Assembly: GCF_001686925.1 (NCBI RefSeq)
Contig: NZ_LVEN01000027.1
Span: 558,001-622,000 of the forward strand
DNA: 64,000 nt
Source: Flavobacterium piscis
Lineage (GTDB): Bacteria; Bacteroidota; Bacteroidia; Flavobacteriales; Flavobacteriaceae
Direction of reading: 5' to 3'
The notes beneath the pieces were generated by a model. It was given only the letters and a program-made list of their open reading frames with translations, did no database searches and had not been told where the DNA came from. The translations under genes were made by a program, and so were the position numbers. Of this stretch, positions 27,904 through 35,730 are shown piece after piece; position 1 is the first letter of the stretch, and each line of letters opens with the position of its first letter.

Positions 27904-29259
27904 ATGAATAATCTCAATACCAATAAAAAGACAGAAGGTGATATTAATCTAACGCCGCAAAGAGCGCTTTGGAATACCTCTGAGACTGATGAGCTAACAA
28001 AGAGTCTCTTAGAAAAAGACGCGCGTTATTTTTTGCATCAGGCCATGTCTACTCCGTGTTTAGACGTTTTAGAATCTTGTGAAGGACCTTTTATTAAAAA
28101 CATTAAAGGGAAAACCTATCTGGATTTTCACGGAAACAACGTGCACCAAATTGGATATGCAAACCCCAAATTGATCGAAAATCTGATTGCTCAGTTACAA
28201 ACACTTCCTTTTTCTCCAAGGCGTTTTACGAATAAACCCGCAATTGATTTTGCCGAAAAATTAGCATCATTATGTCCGTCAGATTTAAATCGCGTACTCT
28301 TGACTCCTAACGGAAGTTCTGCCATAGGAATTGCGCTTAAACTGGCCAGAGCGGTAACCAAAAAATTTAAGGTAGTTTCTTTTTGGGATTCTTTTCACGG
28401 AGCTTCGCTAGATGCCGTAAGCGTTGGCGGGGAATCTGTTTTCAGGGATTACATGGGACCAATGATGCCCGGCGTCGAACGCATTCCTCCGCCAACAAGT
28501 TATCGTGGTATTTTCGAAAATAACGAACAAAAGTGTTTAGAATATTTAGAATATGTTTTTTCTAAAGAAAATGATATTGGTGCTTTTATCGCCGAAACGA
28601 TTCGGAATACAGATGTTCAGATTCCATCAAAAAACTTCTGGAAAGAAGCCAGAAGACTCTGTTCTCAATATGGTGTTGTACTCATTTTAGACGAAATCCC
28701 GATTGCATTAGGCAGAACCGGTAAAATGTTTGCCTTTGAGCATTATGATATCGAGCCTGATATTTTATGCATTGGCAAAGGTTTAGGAGGTGGTATTATA
28801 CCACAGGCGGCAATTGTTACCAGAGATGATTATAATGTTTTTGGCGACATTTCTTTAGGACATTATACGCATGAAAAAAGTCCGCTTGGAGCAATTGCAG
28901 GCTTAACAACTATCAATTTTATTGAAGATCACGATCTTTTAAACAAAGTAAATCAAGATGCTTTGTTTATGGAAGAATCACTTCGAAAATTAAAAGAAAA
29001 CTATGCTGTTATTGGCGATATAAGAGGAAAAGGCCTTTTGTGGGCTGTAGAATTGGTCAAAGACAGAACAACCAAAAAAAAAGCGCTTGAAGAAGCAGAA
29101 AAAGTAATGTACAGCTGTATGAAGAAAGGGTTAAGTTTTAAAGTATCAGCAGGAAATGTTTTGCAATTATCACCAGCTTTGATGATTACGAGAGAAGAAT
29201 TGCAAACGGCCTTAAATATACTCGAAGAAAGTCTGAACGAACTTTCATTAGAAGCTTAA
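27904..29259 (+). CDS. Class III PLP-dependent enzyme, probable aminophosphonate transaminase or lyase
   Basis: The 451-residue cytoplasmic protein has the aminotransferase class III fold: YLDFHGNNVHQIGYANP, TPNGSSAIGIALKLAR, FWDSFHGAS, LILDEIPIALGRTGKMFAFEH with Asp263 for the PLP ring nitrogen, and CIGKGLGGG with Schiff-base Lys292. In this gene neighbourhood two reactions fit: transamination of 2-aminoethylphosphonate (AEP) to phosphonoacetaldehyde, or ammonia-lyase action on 1-hydroxy-AEP as known for PbfA, which has the same fold. Sequence alone does not decide between them. It follows the composite repeat and begins the second, tightly packed half of the locus. Confidence 0.82.
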   Translation: MNNLNTNKKTEGDINLTPQRALWNTSETDELTKSLLEKDARYFLHQAMSTPCLDVLESCEGPFIKNIKGKTYLDFHGNNVHQIGYANPKLIENLIAQLQTLPFSPRRFTNKPAIDFAEKLASLCPSDLNRVLLTPNGSSAIGIALKLARAVTKKFKVVSFWDSFHGASLDAVSVGGESVFRDYMGPMMPGVERIPPPTSYRGIFENNEQKCLEYLEYVFSKENDIGAFIAETIRNTDVQIPSKNFWKEARRLCSQYGVVLILDEIPIALGRTGKMFAFEHYDIEPDILCIGKGLGGGIIPQAAIVTRDDYNVFGDISLGHYTHEKSPLGAIAGLTTINFIEDHDLLNKVNQDALFMEESLRKLKENYAVIGDIRGKGLLWAVELVKDRTTKKKALEEAEKVMYSCMKKGLSFKVSAGNVLQLSPALMITREELQTALNILEESLNELSLEA

Positions 29260-29293
29260 AAAAAAAACGATTAAACGATTTAAAATAAACAAA

Positions 29294-30385
29294 ATGAAAA
29301 AACTAATTGTAACGGCATTATGTGTTTTTAGTGTTTTAGGAGCAGGGGCACAGCAAAAAAAAGCGGCAAAAAATCCAAGAGTAGTACTTATTACTTTAGA
29401 TGGTTTTCGCTGGCAGGAATTATTTAGCGGAGCTGACAGCAAATTAATTATAAAAAAATATGCAGAAGATACCACAGCGGTAAAAGAAAGATTTTGGAGG
29501 AATACGCCTCAGGAAAGAAGAGCAGCCCTGATGCCTTTTTTCTGGAATCAGGTTACCAAAATGGGACAATTGCACGGTAATAGAACTTTAGGCAGCAATG
29601 TAAACCTGACCAATACCATGTGGTTTTCTTATCCGGGTTACAACGAGATTTTGACCGGAGCTGCTGATGATAAACAAATTAACAGCAATGATAAATTCGA
29701 CAATCCTAATACTACGGTTTTAGAGAAAATCAATACGCTTTCTAAGTATAAAGGTAAAGTTGCTGCTTTTGGGAGTTGGGATGTTTTTCCGTTTATTATC
29801 AATCAAAAACGTTCCGGAATACCTGTAAATGCAGGTTTTGAAACCGTAAAAGGAAATAAACTTTCAGAGAGAGAAAAGTTTTTAAATGAACTGCAGCCAA
29901 AAGTGCCATCACCTTGGGATTCTGTTCGATTTGATGCTTTTACTTCAAATTATGCTTTAGAATATATGAAACGAGAACATCCGGAATTGGTTTACATTTC
30001 TTACGGAGAAACAGATGATTTTGCGCACGATGGCAATTATCAGGCTTATTTAAAATCAGCAAATGCAGCTGATGGACTAATTGAAGATTTATGGAAGTTT
30101 ACCCAAAAAGATTCTTTTTATAAAGACAATACCATTTTTATTATTTCGACAGATCACGGCCGCGGAACAGAACCATTAGAACAATGGAGAGATCACGGAT
30201 CTAAAGTTGCCGGAGCTGATCAGGTTTGGTTAGTTGTGTTTGGAAATAGTGTGGAGGCGACAGGAGAAGCAACAGCAAAAGAACAATTATACAGCAATCA
30301 AATTGCACCCACGATATTACAATTATTTGATGCTGCGAAAGATGCTCAAATGAAAGGGCAATCATTACAAATCCTTAAAAAATAA
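29294..30385 (+). CDS. Secreted alkaline-phosphatase-superfamily hydrolase
   Basis: The 363-residue protein has a signal peptide (about 1-19, GAGA-QQ) and a single alkaline-phosphatase-like domain. VVLITLDGFRWQELF has the first metal-ligand Asp36, FSYPGYNEILTG is the likely nucleophile loop, SYGETDDFAHDG holds metal ligands, and FIISTDHGRG is the final Asp-His pair. Related proteins are loosely called phosphoglyceromutases or phosphodiesterases. It is soluble and exported, unlike the lipoprotein upstream. Two different exported members of this superfamily in one operon point to extracellular or periplasmic processing of a phospho- or phosphono-ester. It lies 34 bp after the PLP gene and 5 bp before the transporter. 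Confidence 0.85.
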   Translation: MKKLIVTALCVFSVLGAGAQQKKAAKNPRVVLITLDGFRWQELFSGADSKLIIKKYAEDTTAVKERFWRNTPQERRAALMPFFWNQVTKMGQLHGNRTLGSNVNLTNTMWFSYPGYNEILTGAADDKQINSNDKFDNPNTTVLEKINTLSKYKGKVAAFGSWDVFPFIINQKRSGIPVNAGFETVKGNKLSEREKFLNELQPKVPSPWDSVRFDAFTSNYALEYMKREHPELVYISYGETDDFAHDGNYQAYLKSANAADGLIEDLWKFTQKDSFYKDNTIFIISTDHGRGTEPLEQWRDHGSKVAGADQVWLVVFGNSVEATGEATAKEQLYSNQIAPTILQLFDAAKDAQMKGQSLQILKK

Positions 30386-30390
30386 TTCAG

Positions 30391-31689
30391 ATGCAAGGTA
30401 AAAAATCAAACCTGCCTTTTGTTTTGAATGCATCTGTAGCTTCTTTTGGAGTGTATTTTTGTATGTATGCTTTTAGAAAGCCTTTTACAGTTGCTACTTT
30501 CGAAGGTTTAGAGGTATTTCATATCGATTATAAAATACTTTTAATAATTGCTCAGGTTATTGGTTATGTGATTTCTAAGTTCATCGGAATCAAAATCATA
30601 TCAGAACTAAAAGCAAATCAGCGAATATTTTATTTGTTGGGCTTAATAGGCATTTCAGAGATCGCTTTGGTGTTTTTTGCTTTGGTTCCAAAACCTTATA
30701 ATATCTTTTTTATGTTGCTTAACGGCGTACCGTTAGGAATGATTTGGGGAATTGTCTTTTCGTATCTCGAAGGAAGAAAATTTACAGAGATATTAGGCGT
30801 TGCGCTAAGTACCAGTTTTATTGTGTCGAGCGGAGTTGTAAAATCAGTAGGATTTTTTGTGATGGATTCGTTGCATTTTTCAGCGTTTTGGATGCCGGCA
30901 ATTACAGGTCTTTTATTTGTGGGCCCGTTATTGTTTTTTGCCTGGATGTTAGAAAGAATCCCAAAACCATCGGCAGAAGACATTGCTTTGCGCTCAGAAC
31001 GTATTCCGATGACCAATAAAGACAGGAAAAAGGTAGTGCTGCAATTTTTATTTCCTATCACAATTTGGGTTTTGTTTTATACGTATCTCACTGCTTTTAG
31101 GGATTTCAGGGATAATTTTGCCCGCGAATTATGGGACAGTATTGGTTATAAAGATGATATTGGGGTGTATACCAGTTCAGAAATAATAGTAGCTTTCATT
31201 GTACTGTTGGTTCTGGGAGCTGCATTCTATTTTAGAGACAATATGAAAGCCTTGTTCTTTTATCAGATATTGCTTTTATTGGGTTCAGTCTCTATTGGAG
31301 TTTCTACTTTTTTATTTCATACACAAAACATTAGTCCGTTTAGCTGGATGGTGGTATCAGGTTTTGGTCTGTACATTTGTTATGTTCCTTTTAATTGTTT
31401 GTTTTTTGACCGCTTTATTGCTGCTTTTAAAATAAAAGGAAATGCAGGATTTTTTATTTACATCGCCGATGCATTTGGATATCTGGGAAGCGTTGCCGTA
31501 CTGCTGTACAAAAACTTTGGGCAGCCCAATTTATCCTGGTTGGATTTTTTTATGGATGGTGCGTACCTAATTGCCCTCATGGGAATCGTTGTTACCATAA
31601 GTTCCATGATTTACCTGAACAGAAAAAAGAAAAAAATTAAAAAACAAAATATAAATTATCAATTCGTTTTACATGAAAACACAATATGA
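30391..31689 (+). CDS. MFS-type membrane transporter, DUF5690-like
   Basis: The 432-residue protein has about 12 hydrophobic segments, starting SVASFGVYFCMYAFRKPFTVATFEG, and a central loop near ERIPKPSAEDIALRSERIPM. The N-terminal signature FGVYFCMYAFRKPFT recalls organophosphate:phosphate antiporters (GlpT/UhpC relatives) and matches the DUF5690 family of Bacteroidota. By context it probably carries the released aminophosphonate, or the ester product, across the inner membrane. It starts 5 bp after the phosphatase gene, and its 3' end overlaps the next gene by 17 bp, showing tight co-translation. Confidence 0.8.
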   Translation: MQGKKSNLPFVLNASVASFGVYFCMYAFRKPFTVATFEGLEVFHIDYKILLIIAQVIGYVISKFIGIKIISELKANQRIFYLLGLIGISEIALVFFALVPKPYNIFFMLLNGVPLGMIWGIVFSYLEGRKFTEILGVALSTSFIVSSGVVKSVGFFVMDSLHFSAFWMPAITGLLFVGPLLFFAWMLERIPKPSAEDIALRSERIPMTNKDRKKVVLQFLFPITIWVLFYTYLTAFRDFRDNFARELWDSIGYKDDIGVYTSSEIIVAFIVLLVLGAAFYFRDNMKALFFYQILLLLGSVSIGVSTFLFHTQNISPFSWMVVSGFGLYICYVPFNCLFFDRFIAAFKIKGNAGFFIYIADAFGYLGSVAVLLYKNFGQPNLSWLDFFMDGAYLIALMGIVVTISSMIYLNRKKKKIKKQNINYQFVLHENTI

Positions 31690-32830
31690 TTTAATCGTTG
31701 TAGGTGGCGGTGTTTTAGGAACTTTTCATGCCTATCATGCATTAAAAGCGGGAATGAAAGTGGCCATTATCGAAAAAGACAAAATGCCTAAAAGCGCTAC
31801 AATTCAAAATTTCGGACAAGTAGTACCTTCGGGAATGGATTCGAAATGGCAAACTTACGGAAGAGAAAGTTTAGCTATTTATAAAGAAATACAAAGTCAG
31901 TTTGATATTTCTGTGAGACAAAACGGATCGGTTTATCTGGCTTCAAATGATGAAGAAGTACAGCTTATTGAAGAATTGTTCCAGATTAACAAAGCCAATA
32001 ATTATGCTTCGGTTTTATGGAATAAAAAAGAATGCCTGGATAAATATCCTGGTTTGAATAGTACTTATGTAAAAGCAGGATTGTTTTTTCCCGACGAAGT
32101 TACGGTAGAACCCAGAACGATGATCTACAGACTTCAGGACTATATGATGGAGTATTTAGGATTAAAATTAATTACCAATACCGCTATTGTAAACTGCGAA
32201 AATGTAGCTGATGGGGTTGTTTTAGAAAGTGCATCAAAAGAAAATTATTTTGCCAAAAAAGTAATTATCTGCAACGGAAGCGAATTTAAAAATTTATATC
32301 CCGAATTGTTTTTCAAAAGTGATTTAGAGGTTTCAAAATTGCAAATGTTACAAACCAAGCCTCAGAAAAACTATAAACTAGACGGATCAATTTTGACAGG
32401 ATTGTCCATCAGGCGTTATGAATCTTTTTATGAGTGTCCTTCTTTCAAAGAAATTAAAGCAAAAGAAGATCCAAATTCTTTAGAAAAAAAATGGGGCGTA
32501 CATATTCTCTTTAAACAAGCAGCAGACGGATCTGTTATTTTAGGAGATTCGCATCAATATGCATCGGCAGAAAATATAGACGATTTAGGTTTTAATCTGG
32601 ATATGGACATCGATAATTTTATGATCGCAGAAGCCAAAAAAATCATCGATTTGCCTACTTACGAAATCCAAAACAGATGGTTTGGTATGTATTCCCAATG
32701 CAAAACCAAAGATATTTTTGAGCATACAATAGGCAAAAATATTCATATAATAACGGGAATAGGAGGAAAGGGAATGACCGGAAGTGCCGGTTTTTCAAAA
32801 GAAAATATATTTAAAATTTTTAATCAATAA
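31673..32830 (+). CDS. FAD-dependent amine oxidoreductase of the phosphonate-cluster type (TIGR03364-like)
   Basis: The 385-residue DAO-fold protein starts with the FAD dinucleotide motif LIVVGGGVLGTFHAYHALKAG, followed by the diagnostic NFGQVVPSGM. That is close to the NFG.VWP.G motif I recall for TIGR03364 oxidases found beside phosphonatase-like genes. The C-terminal GIGGKGMTGSAGF is the second FAD contact. It would oxidise AEP, N-methyl-AEP or a related amine to the aldehyde plus hydrogen peroxide or a reduced acceptor. The start ATG lies inside the transporter gene. The HAD gene follows after 2 bp, so substrate channelling from oxidase to C-P hydrolase is likely. Confidence 0.85.
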   Translation: MKTQYDLIVVGGGVLGTFHAYHALKAGMKVAIIEKDKMPKSATIQNFGQVVPSGMDSKWQTYGRESLAIYKEIQSQFDISVRQNGSVYLASNDEEVQLIEELFQINKANNYASVLWNKKECLDKYPGLNSTYVKAGLFFPDEVTVEPRTMIYRLQDYMMEYLGLKLITNTAIVNCENVADGVVLESASKENYFAKKVIICNGSEFKNLYPELFFKSDLEVSKLQMLQTKPQKNYKLDGSILTGLSIRRYESFYECPSFKEIKAKEDPNSLEKKWGVHILFKQAADGSVILGDSHQYASAENIDDLGFNLDMDIDNFMIAEAKKIIDLPTYEIQNRWFGMYSQCKTKDIFEHTIGKNIHIITGIGGKGMTGSAGFSKENIFKIFNQ

Positions 32831-32832
32831 GA

Positions 32833-33516
32833 ATGAAGCAAGAAATACAACTGGTAGTGTTTGATATGGCCGGAACAACTGTAGATGAAGGAAATGTAGT
32901 GTATAAAACAGTTCAACAAGTGATTAATGATGAAGGGTATAACATATCATTAGACGATGTTTTGCATTATGGTGCAGGTAAAGAAAAATATCAGGCCATT
33001 TTTGATGTGCTGACAAATTGTACCGATTCTGATACTGTTGAAGTAACGGCTCAAAAAGCATTTTCTAATTTTAAACCGGCATTGGCAACAGCATATGCGA
33101 ATTTAGAGGTAAAAAGCTTTGAGGGCACTGAAACATTGTTTGCTGATTTAAGAAACAAGCACATTAAAGTAGTTTTAAATACAGGATATGATTTTGCTAC
33201 AGCTCAAAATTTACTCACAAAATTAGGATGGTCAGTAGGAGAAACCATCGACGCTATGGTAACTTCTGACGATGTAGAAAACGGACGACCTGACGGCGAT
33301 ATGATTTTGAAAGCAATGGAAATAACAGGAATAAAAGATCCTGAAAAAGTCCTAAAAGTAGGCGATTCTGCTATTGATATCGAAGAAGGAAAAAGTGCCA
33401 ATTGCGGTATGACGGCTGGAGTTTTGACAGGTGCGCAAACCAGAGAACAAATTCAGCATGCAAATCCTACTATTATAGTAAACAGTCTGACAGAATTAAG
33501 AGCGATACTCTTGTAA
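32833..33516 (+). CDS. Phosphonatase-like HAD hydrolase (PhnX-like)
   Basis: The 227-residue protein has the phosphonatase-type HAD motif DMAGTTVDE. Asp11 is the nucleophile and an Ala replaces the usual second Asp, as in phosphonoacetaldehyde hydrolase. GAGKEKYQ in the cap contains Lys52, exactly 41 residues after the nucleophile, the same spacing as Asp12-Lys53 in Bacillus cereus PhnX, whose Lys forms the Schiff base. LNTGYD and VGDSAIDIEEG are the later HAD motifs. It should cleave the C-P bond of phosphonoacetaldehyde or a close analogue, releasing phosphate. The length is shorter than PhnX (about 265-270), matching the TIGR03351 PhnX-like clade. It is the last gene of the operon. Confidence 0.86.
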   Translation: MKQEIQLVVFDMAGTTVDEGNVVYKTVQQVINDEGYNISLDDVLHYGAGKEKYQAIFDVLTNCTDSDTVEVTAQKAFSNFKPALATAYANLEVKSFEGTETLFADLRNKHIKVVLNTGYDFATAQNLLTKLGWSVGETIDAMVTSDDVENGRPDGDMILKAMEITGIKDPEKVLKVGDSAIDIEEGKSANCGMTAGVLTGAQTREQIQHANPTIIVNSLTELRAILL

Positions 33517-33537
33517 ATTAGTTGTTGTTTTTTTTTG

Positions 33538-33574
33538 CTCCTCCTTGTTACCCTTGATGAGGAGGAGTTTTTTT
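33538..33574 (+). terminator. Intrinsic terminator of the phosphonate-type operon
   Basis: CTCCTCCT (33538-33545) pairs with AGGAGGAG (33560-33567), then TTTTTTT. It lies 22 bp after the HAD gene stop. Confidence 0.9.
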
Positions 33575-33621
33575 AATCAATAAGTAAGGACCGAAAATAA
33601 AGAATTAAAACAATGCAATTC

Positions 33622-33713
33622 AAAAACTTTGCGCCTTTGCGTCGTTGCGAGATTAAATAATAAGCTTCTTTTTTTAGCCGCTGGAAATTTGCGCGCAAAG
33701 GCGTAAAGTTTTT
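33622..33713. repeat. Inverted repeat of the CTTTGCGCCTTTGCG type
   Basis: AAAAACTTTGCGCCTTTGCG (33622-33641) and 33694-33713 are complementary at 19 of 20 positions. The words CTTTGCG and CGCAAAG recur at the ends of the tandem array near 14.7-15.7 kb, so this may be a single solitary member of that repeat family. It ends 30 bp before the end of the convergent regulator gene. Confidence 0.75.
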
Positions 33714-33743
33714 ATTAATCAAGCTATAAAAGTTATACGGAGT

Positions 33744-34325
33744 TTATTCGGTTTGGGTATTAAAGAAGAAATATAATACCAGCATTTTAGCGGTGGTTTT
33801 GCTTCTGTTTATGGGAACATGCGGAATTCTTCCGTCAAAAAATATCGAGTCACCTTCTTTTATCAGTACTTCATCATCACCAATAATATAAACGCATTCT
33901 CCAGAAAGCATGTATTTGTATTCAAAAGCGTCCGTTTCGACTTTTTCTCTTTTAGAATCAGGTTTTACTTCCAGCAAAACGGCTTCAAAACCAATTGATG
34001 AAAGCTGTTTTCCAAAAATATACTGATAGGTAAATCCTTTTGCATCGTCTTCTTTTTCTATAATAGAATTATCTTCAGCGCGGGAAACGATATAATTTTC
34101 TCCGGTAGGTTTTGGCATTCCTTCAAAAAAATCAGAAACCTCAATTTCTAAAGCGTTGATAATATTCAATAAAACAGGAAGCGATGGTATGGTTCTTCCA
34201 TTTTCAATTCGGGATATTAAACCATTACTCACATTGGCAGCATTTGCAACGGTACTGATTGTTTTTTTATTTTTTTTTCGAATATCCTTTATTCTTTTTC
34301 CTATTCCAATTAAGTAGTCGTTCAT
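33744..34325 (-). CDS. XRE-family regulator with C-terminal cupin sensor
   Basis: The 193-residue protein has an N-terminal helix-turn-helix (about 9-65: RIKDIRKKNKKTISTVANAANVSNGLISRIENGRTIPS) and a C-terminal cupin (about 110-190: FEAVLLEVKPDS, YKYMLSGECVYIIGDDEVLIKEGDSIFFDGRIPHVPIN). XRE-cupin proteins sense small molecules through the cupin and often repress a neighbouring catabolic operon. It is convergent with the phosphonate-type operon and is its only linked regulator. An inverted repeat about 55 bp before its start may be its own operator. Confidence 0.9.
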   Translation of the reverse strand: MNDYLIGIGKRIKDIRKKNKKTISTVANAANVSNGLISRIENGRTIPSLPVLLNIINALEIEVSDFFEGMPKPTGENYIVSRAEDNSIIEKEDDAKGFTYQYIFGKQLSSIGFEAVLLEVKPDSKREKVETDAFEYKYMLSGECVYIIGDDEVLIKEGDSIFFDGRIPHVPINRSKTTAKMLVLYFFFNTQTE

Positions 34326-34379
34326 TCCAAATTGTATTTGTTACGAATATGCAAATTTAACTTGATATAAAAAAGAAGT

Positions 34380-34404
34380 TTTTTTATCAAAAGCAGATAA
34401 AAAA
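34380..34404. promoter_or_regulatory. Candidate operator of the XRE-cupin gene
   Basis: TTTTTTATC (34380-34388) and GATAAAAAA (34396-34404) form a perfect 9-bp inverted repeat with a 7-base centre, 55 bp upstream of the regulator's ATG. The position suits autoregulation. The AT-rich context lowers certainty. Confidence 0.4.
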
Positions 34405-34446
34405 GTTTGCTTTTTGGTGTACTGACGAATATTATTAAAAAGACAT

Positions 34447-34481
34447 AAAAAAAGCCCGTTTCCGCAAGAAAAAGGGCTTTT
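34447..34481 (-). terminator. Intrinsic terminator of the minus-strand epimerase gene
   Basis: On the minus strand, AAAAGCCC and GGGCTTTT form the stem, followed by a run of T residues. It lies just downstream of the epimerase stop at 34515. Confidence 0.85.
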
Positions 34482-34514
34482 AAGCTAAATAACTCTTAGT
34501 ACTATTTGCTATAA

Positions 34515-35654
34515 TTAATCATTACGCACAAGAAACCTGTAAATAGTTTGAGAAGTAAATGTTTCCTTAGGTCGTAAAACTGTATTGGGAAAAGCAGGTG
34601 TGTTGATGGAATTTGGGTAATGCTGTGTTTCGAGACAGAATGCACCATTTTTAGTATAAGGAATTCCGTTGCGTCCCTTTACTTTTTCGCTTAACCAGTT
34701 TCCTGAATAAAATACAACTCCCGGTTCGGTTGTATAAACTTCTAATTCCCTGCCGCTTATTGGTTCAAAAGCTTTTGCTGCCAAAGCTAATTTACCCGTT
34801 TGGTTTCGCAAAGCAAAAGTCACATCGTAGCCGTTTGTGTATTGCTGTACTTTTTCGATGTCTTTGCCAATTGTTTTAGGCGAAGTAAAATCAAACGGTG
34901 TGTTTTTTACATTCAGAATCTTCCCGGTTACCATACTGCCATCTCCATATTCCAGAAATTGGTCGGCAAAAATAGTTAATTCGGTATTTAATGCTTTAGG
35001 ATTTCTTCCGCCCGAAAGATTAAAATAGGTATGGTTGGTCAGCACAAGCGGAGTGGCTTTGTCTGTAGTGGCTTTGTAATCAATAACGACATCATTATTA
35101 TTTTTGAGTGTAAAAGTTACCGTAACCGATAAATTTCCGGGAAAACCTTCATCGCCATCTTTACTTAAATAGGTCATTTCAACTGTAGGCTCATTCTTTT
35201 TTGTTATTTCTTTGGCTTTCCAAATGTGTTTATCAAAACCATTAACACCTCCGTGAATATCAGACGACAGCGTATATTCTTGTCCGTCAAGTGTGAATTT
35301 TCTGTTTGAAATTCGATTAGCAACACGACCAACCGTAGAACCCATCAATGAGTTTTCCTTCCCCGCATAATGAGAAAGCGAGTCAAGACCCAATACCACA
35401 CTGCTCATTTTACCATACTTGTCCGGCGTTACAATATTCGTAATTGCCGCGCCATAAGTAAGCAGCTGAACCTGCATTCCTGTTTTATTTTGTAAAGTAT
35501 ACTCGAAAACATCCTGTCCCTGAACCTGTCCCATTTTCTTTTTACTAATAATAGATTTCTTAGCTACAGCAGCGTTTTGAGAAAATACATTCTCAGTTGC
35601 CAGCAATGCGAGACATAAAAAAGAGAAGCAAACAGCTAACGTTAATTTGTTCAT
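34515..35654 (-). CDS. galM: Aldose 1-epimerase (mutarotase), secreted
   Basis: The 379-residue protein has a signal peptide (about 1-26, ending VFS). Mutarotase motifs are LLTYGAAITNIVTPD, GSTVGRVANRISNRKF, IHGGVNGFDKHIW, LTNHTYFNLSG, NTPFDFTSPKTIG, EPGVVFYSGNW and LETQHYPNSINTP. It anomerises free aldoses in the periplasm. Unlike the homologue at 13511 it is not a lipoprotein. It lies 76 bp downstream of the GH76 gene on the same strand and probably forms a small mannan-related unit with it. Confidence 0.94.
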   Translation of the reverse strand: MNKLTLAVCFSFLCLALLATENVFSQNAAVAKKSIISKKKMGQVQGQDVFEYTLQNKTGMQVQLLTYGAAITNIVTPDKYGKMSSVVLGLDSLSHYAGKENSLMGSTVGRVANRISNRKFTLDGQEYTLSSDIHGGVNGFDKHIWKAKEITKKNEPTVEMTYLSKDGDEGFPGNLSVTVTFTLKNNNDVVIDYKATTDKATPLVLTNHTYFNLSGGRNPKALNTELTIFADQFLEYGDGSMVTGKILNVKNTPFDFTSPKTIGKDIEKVQQYTNGYDVTFALRNQTGKLALAAKAFEPISGRELEVYTTEPGVVFYSGNWLSEKVKGRNGIPYTKNGAFCLETQHYPNSINTPAFPNTVLRPKETFTSQTIYRFLVRND

Positions 35655-35730
35655 GATGTTTTTTTATTTTGTTATTGTAGTAAAAGGTTTGGTCTAATTA
35701 CTATTAACCAATGTTTTATCGCTAAGTAAA

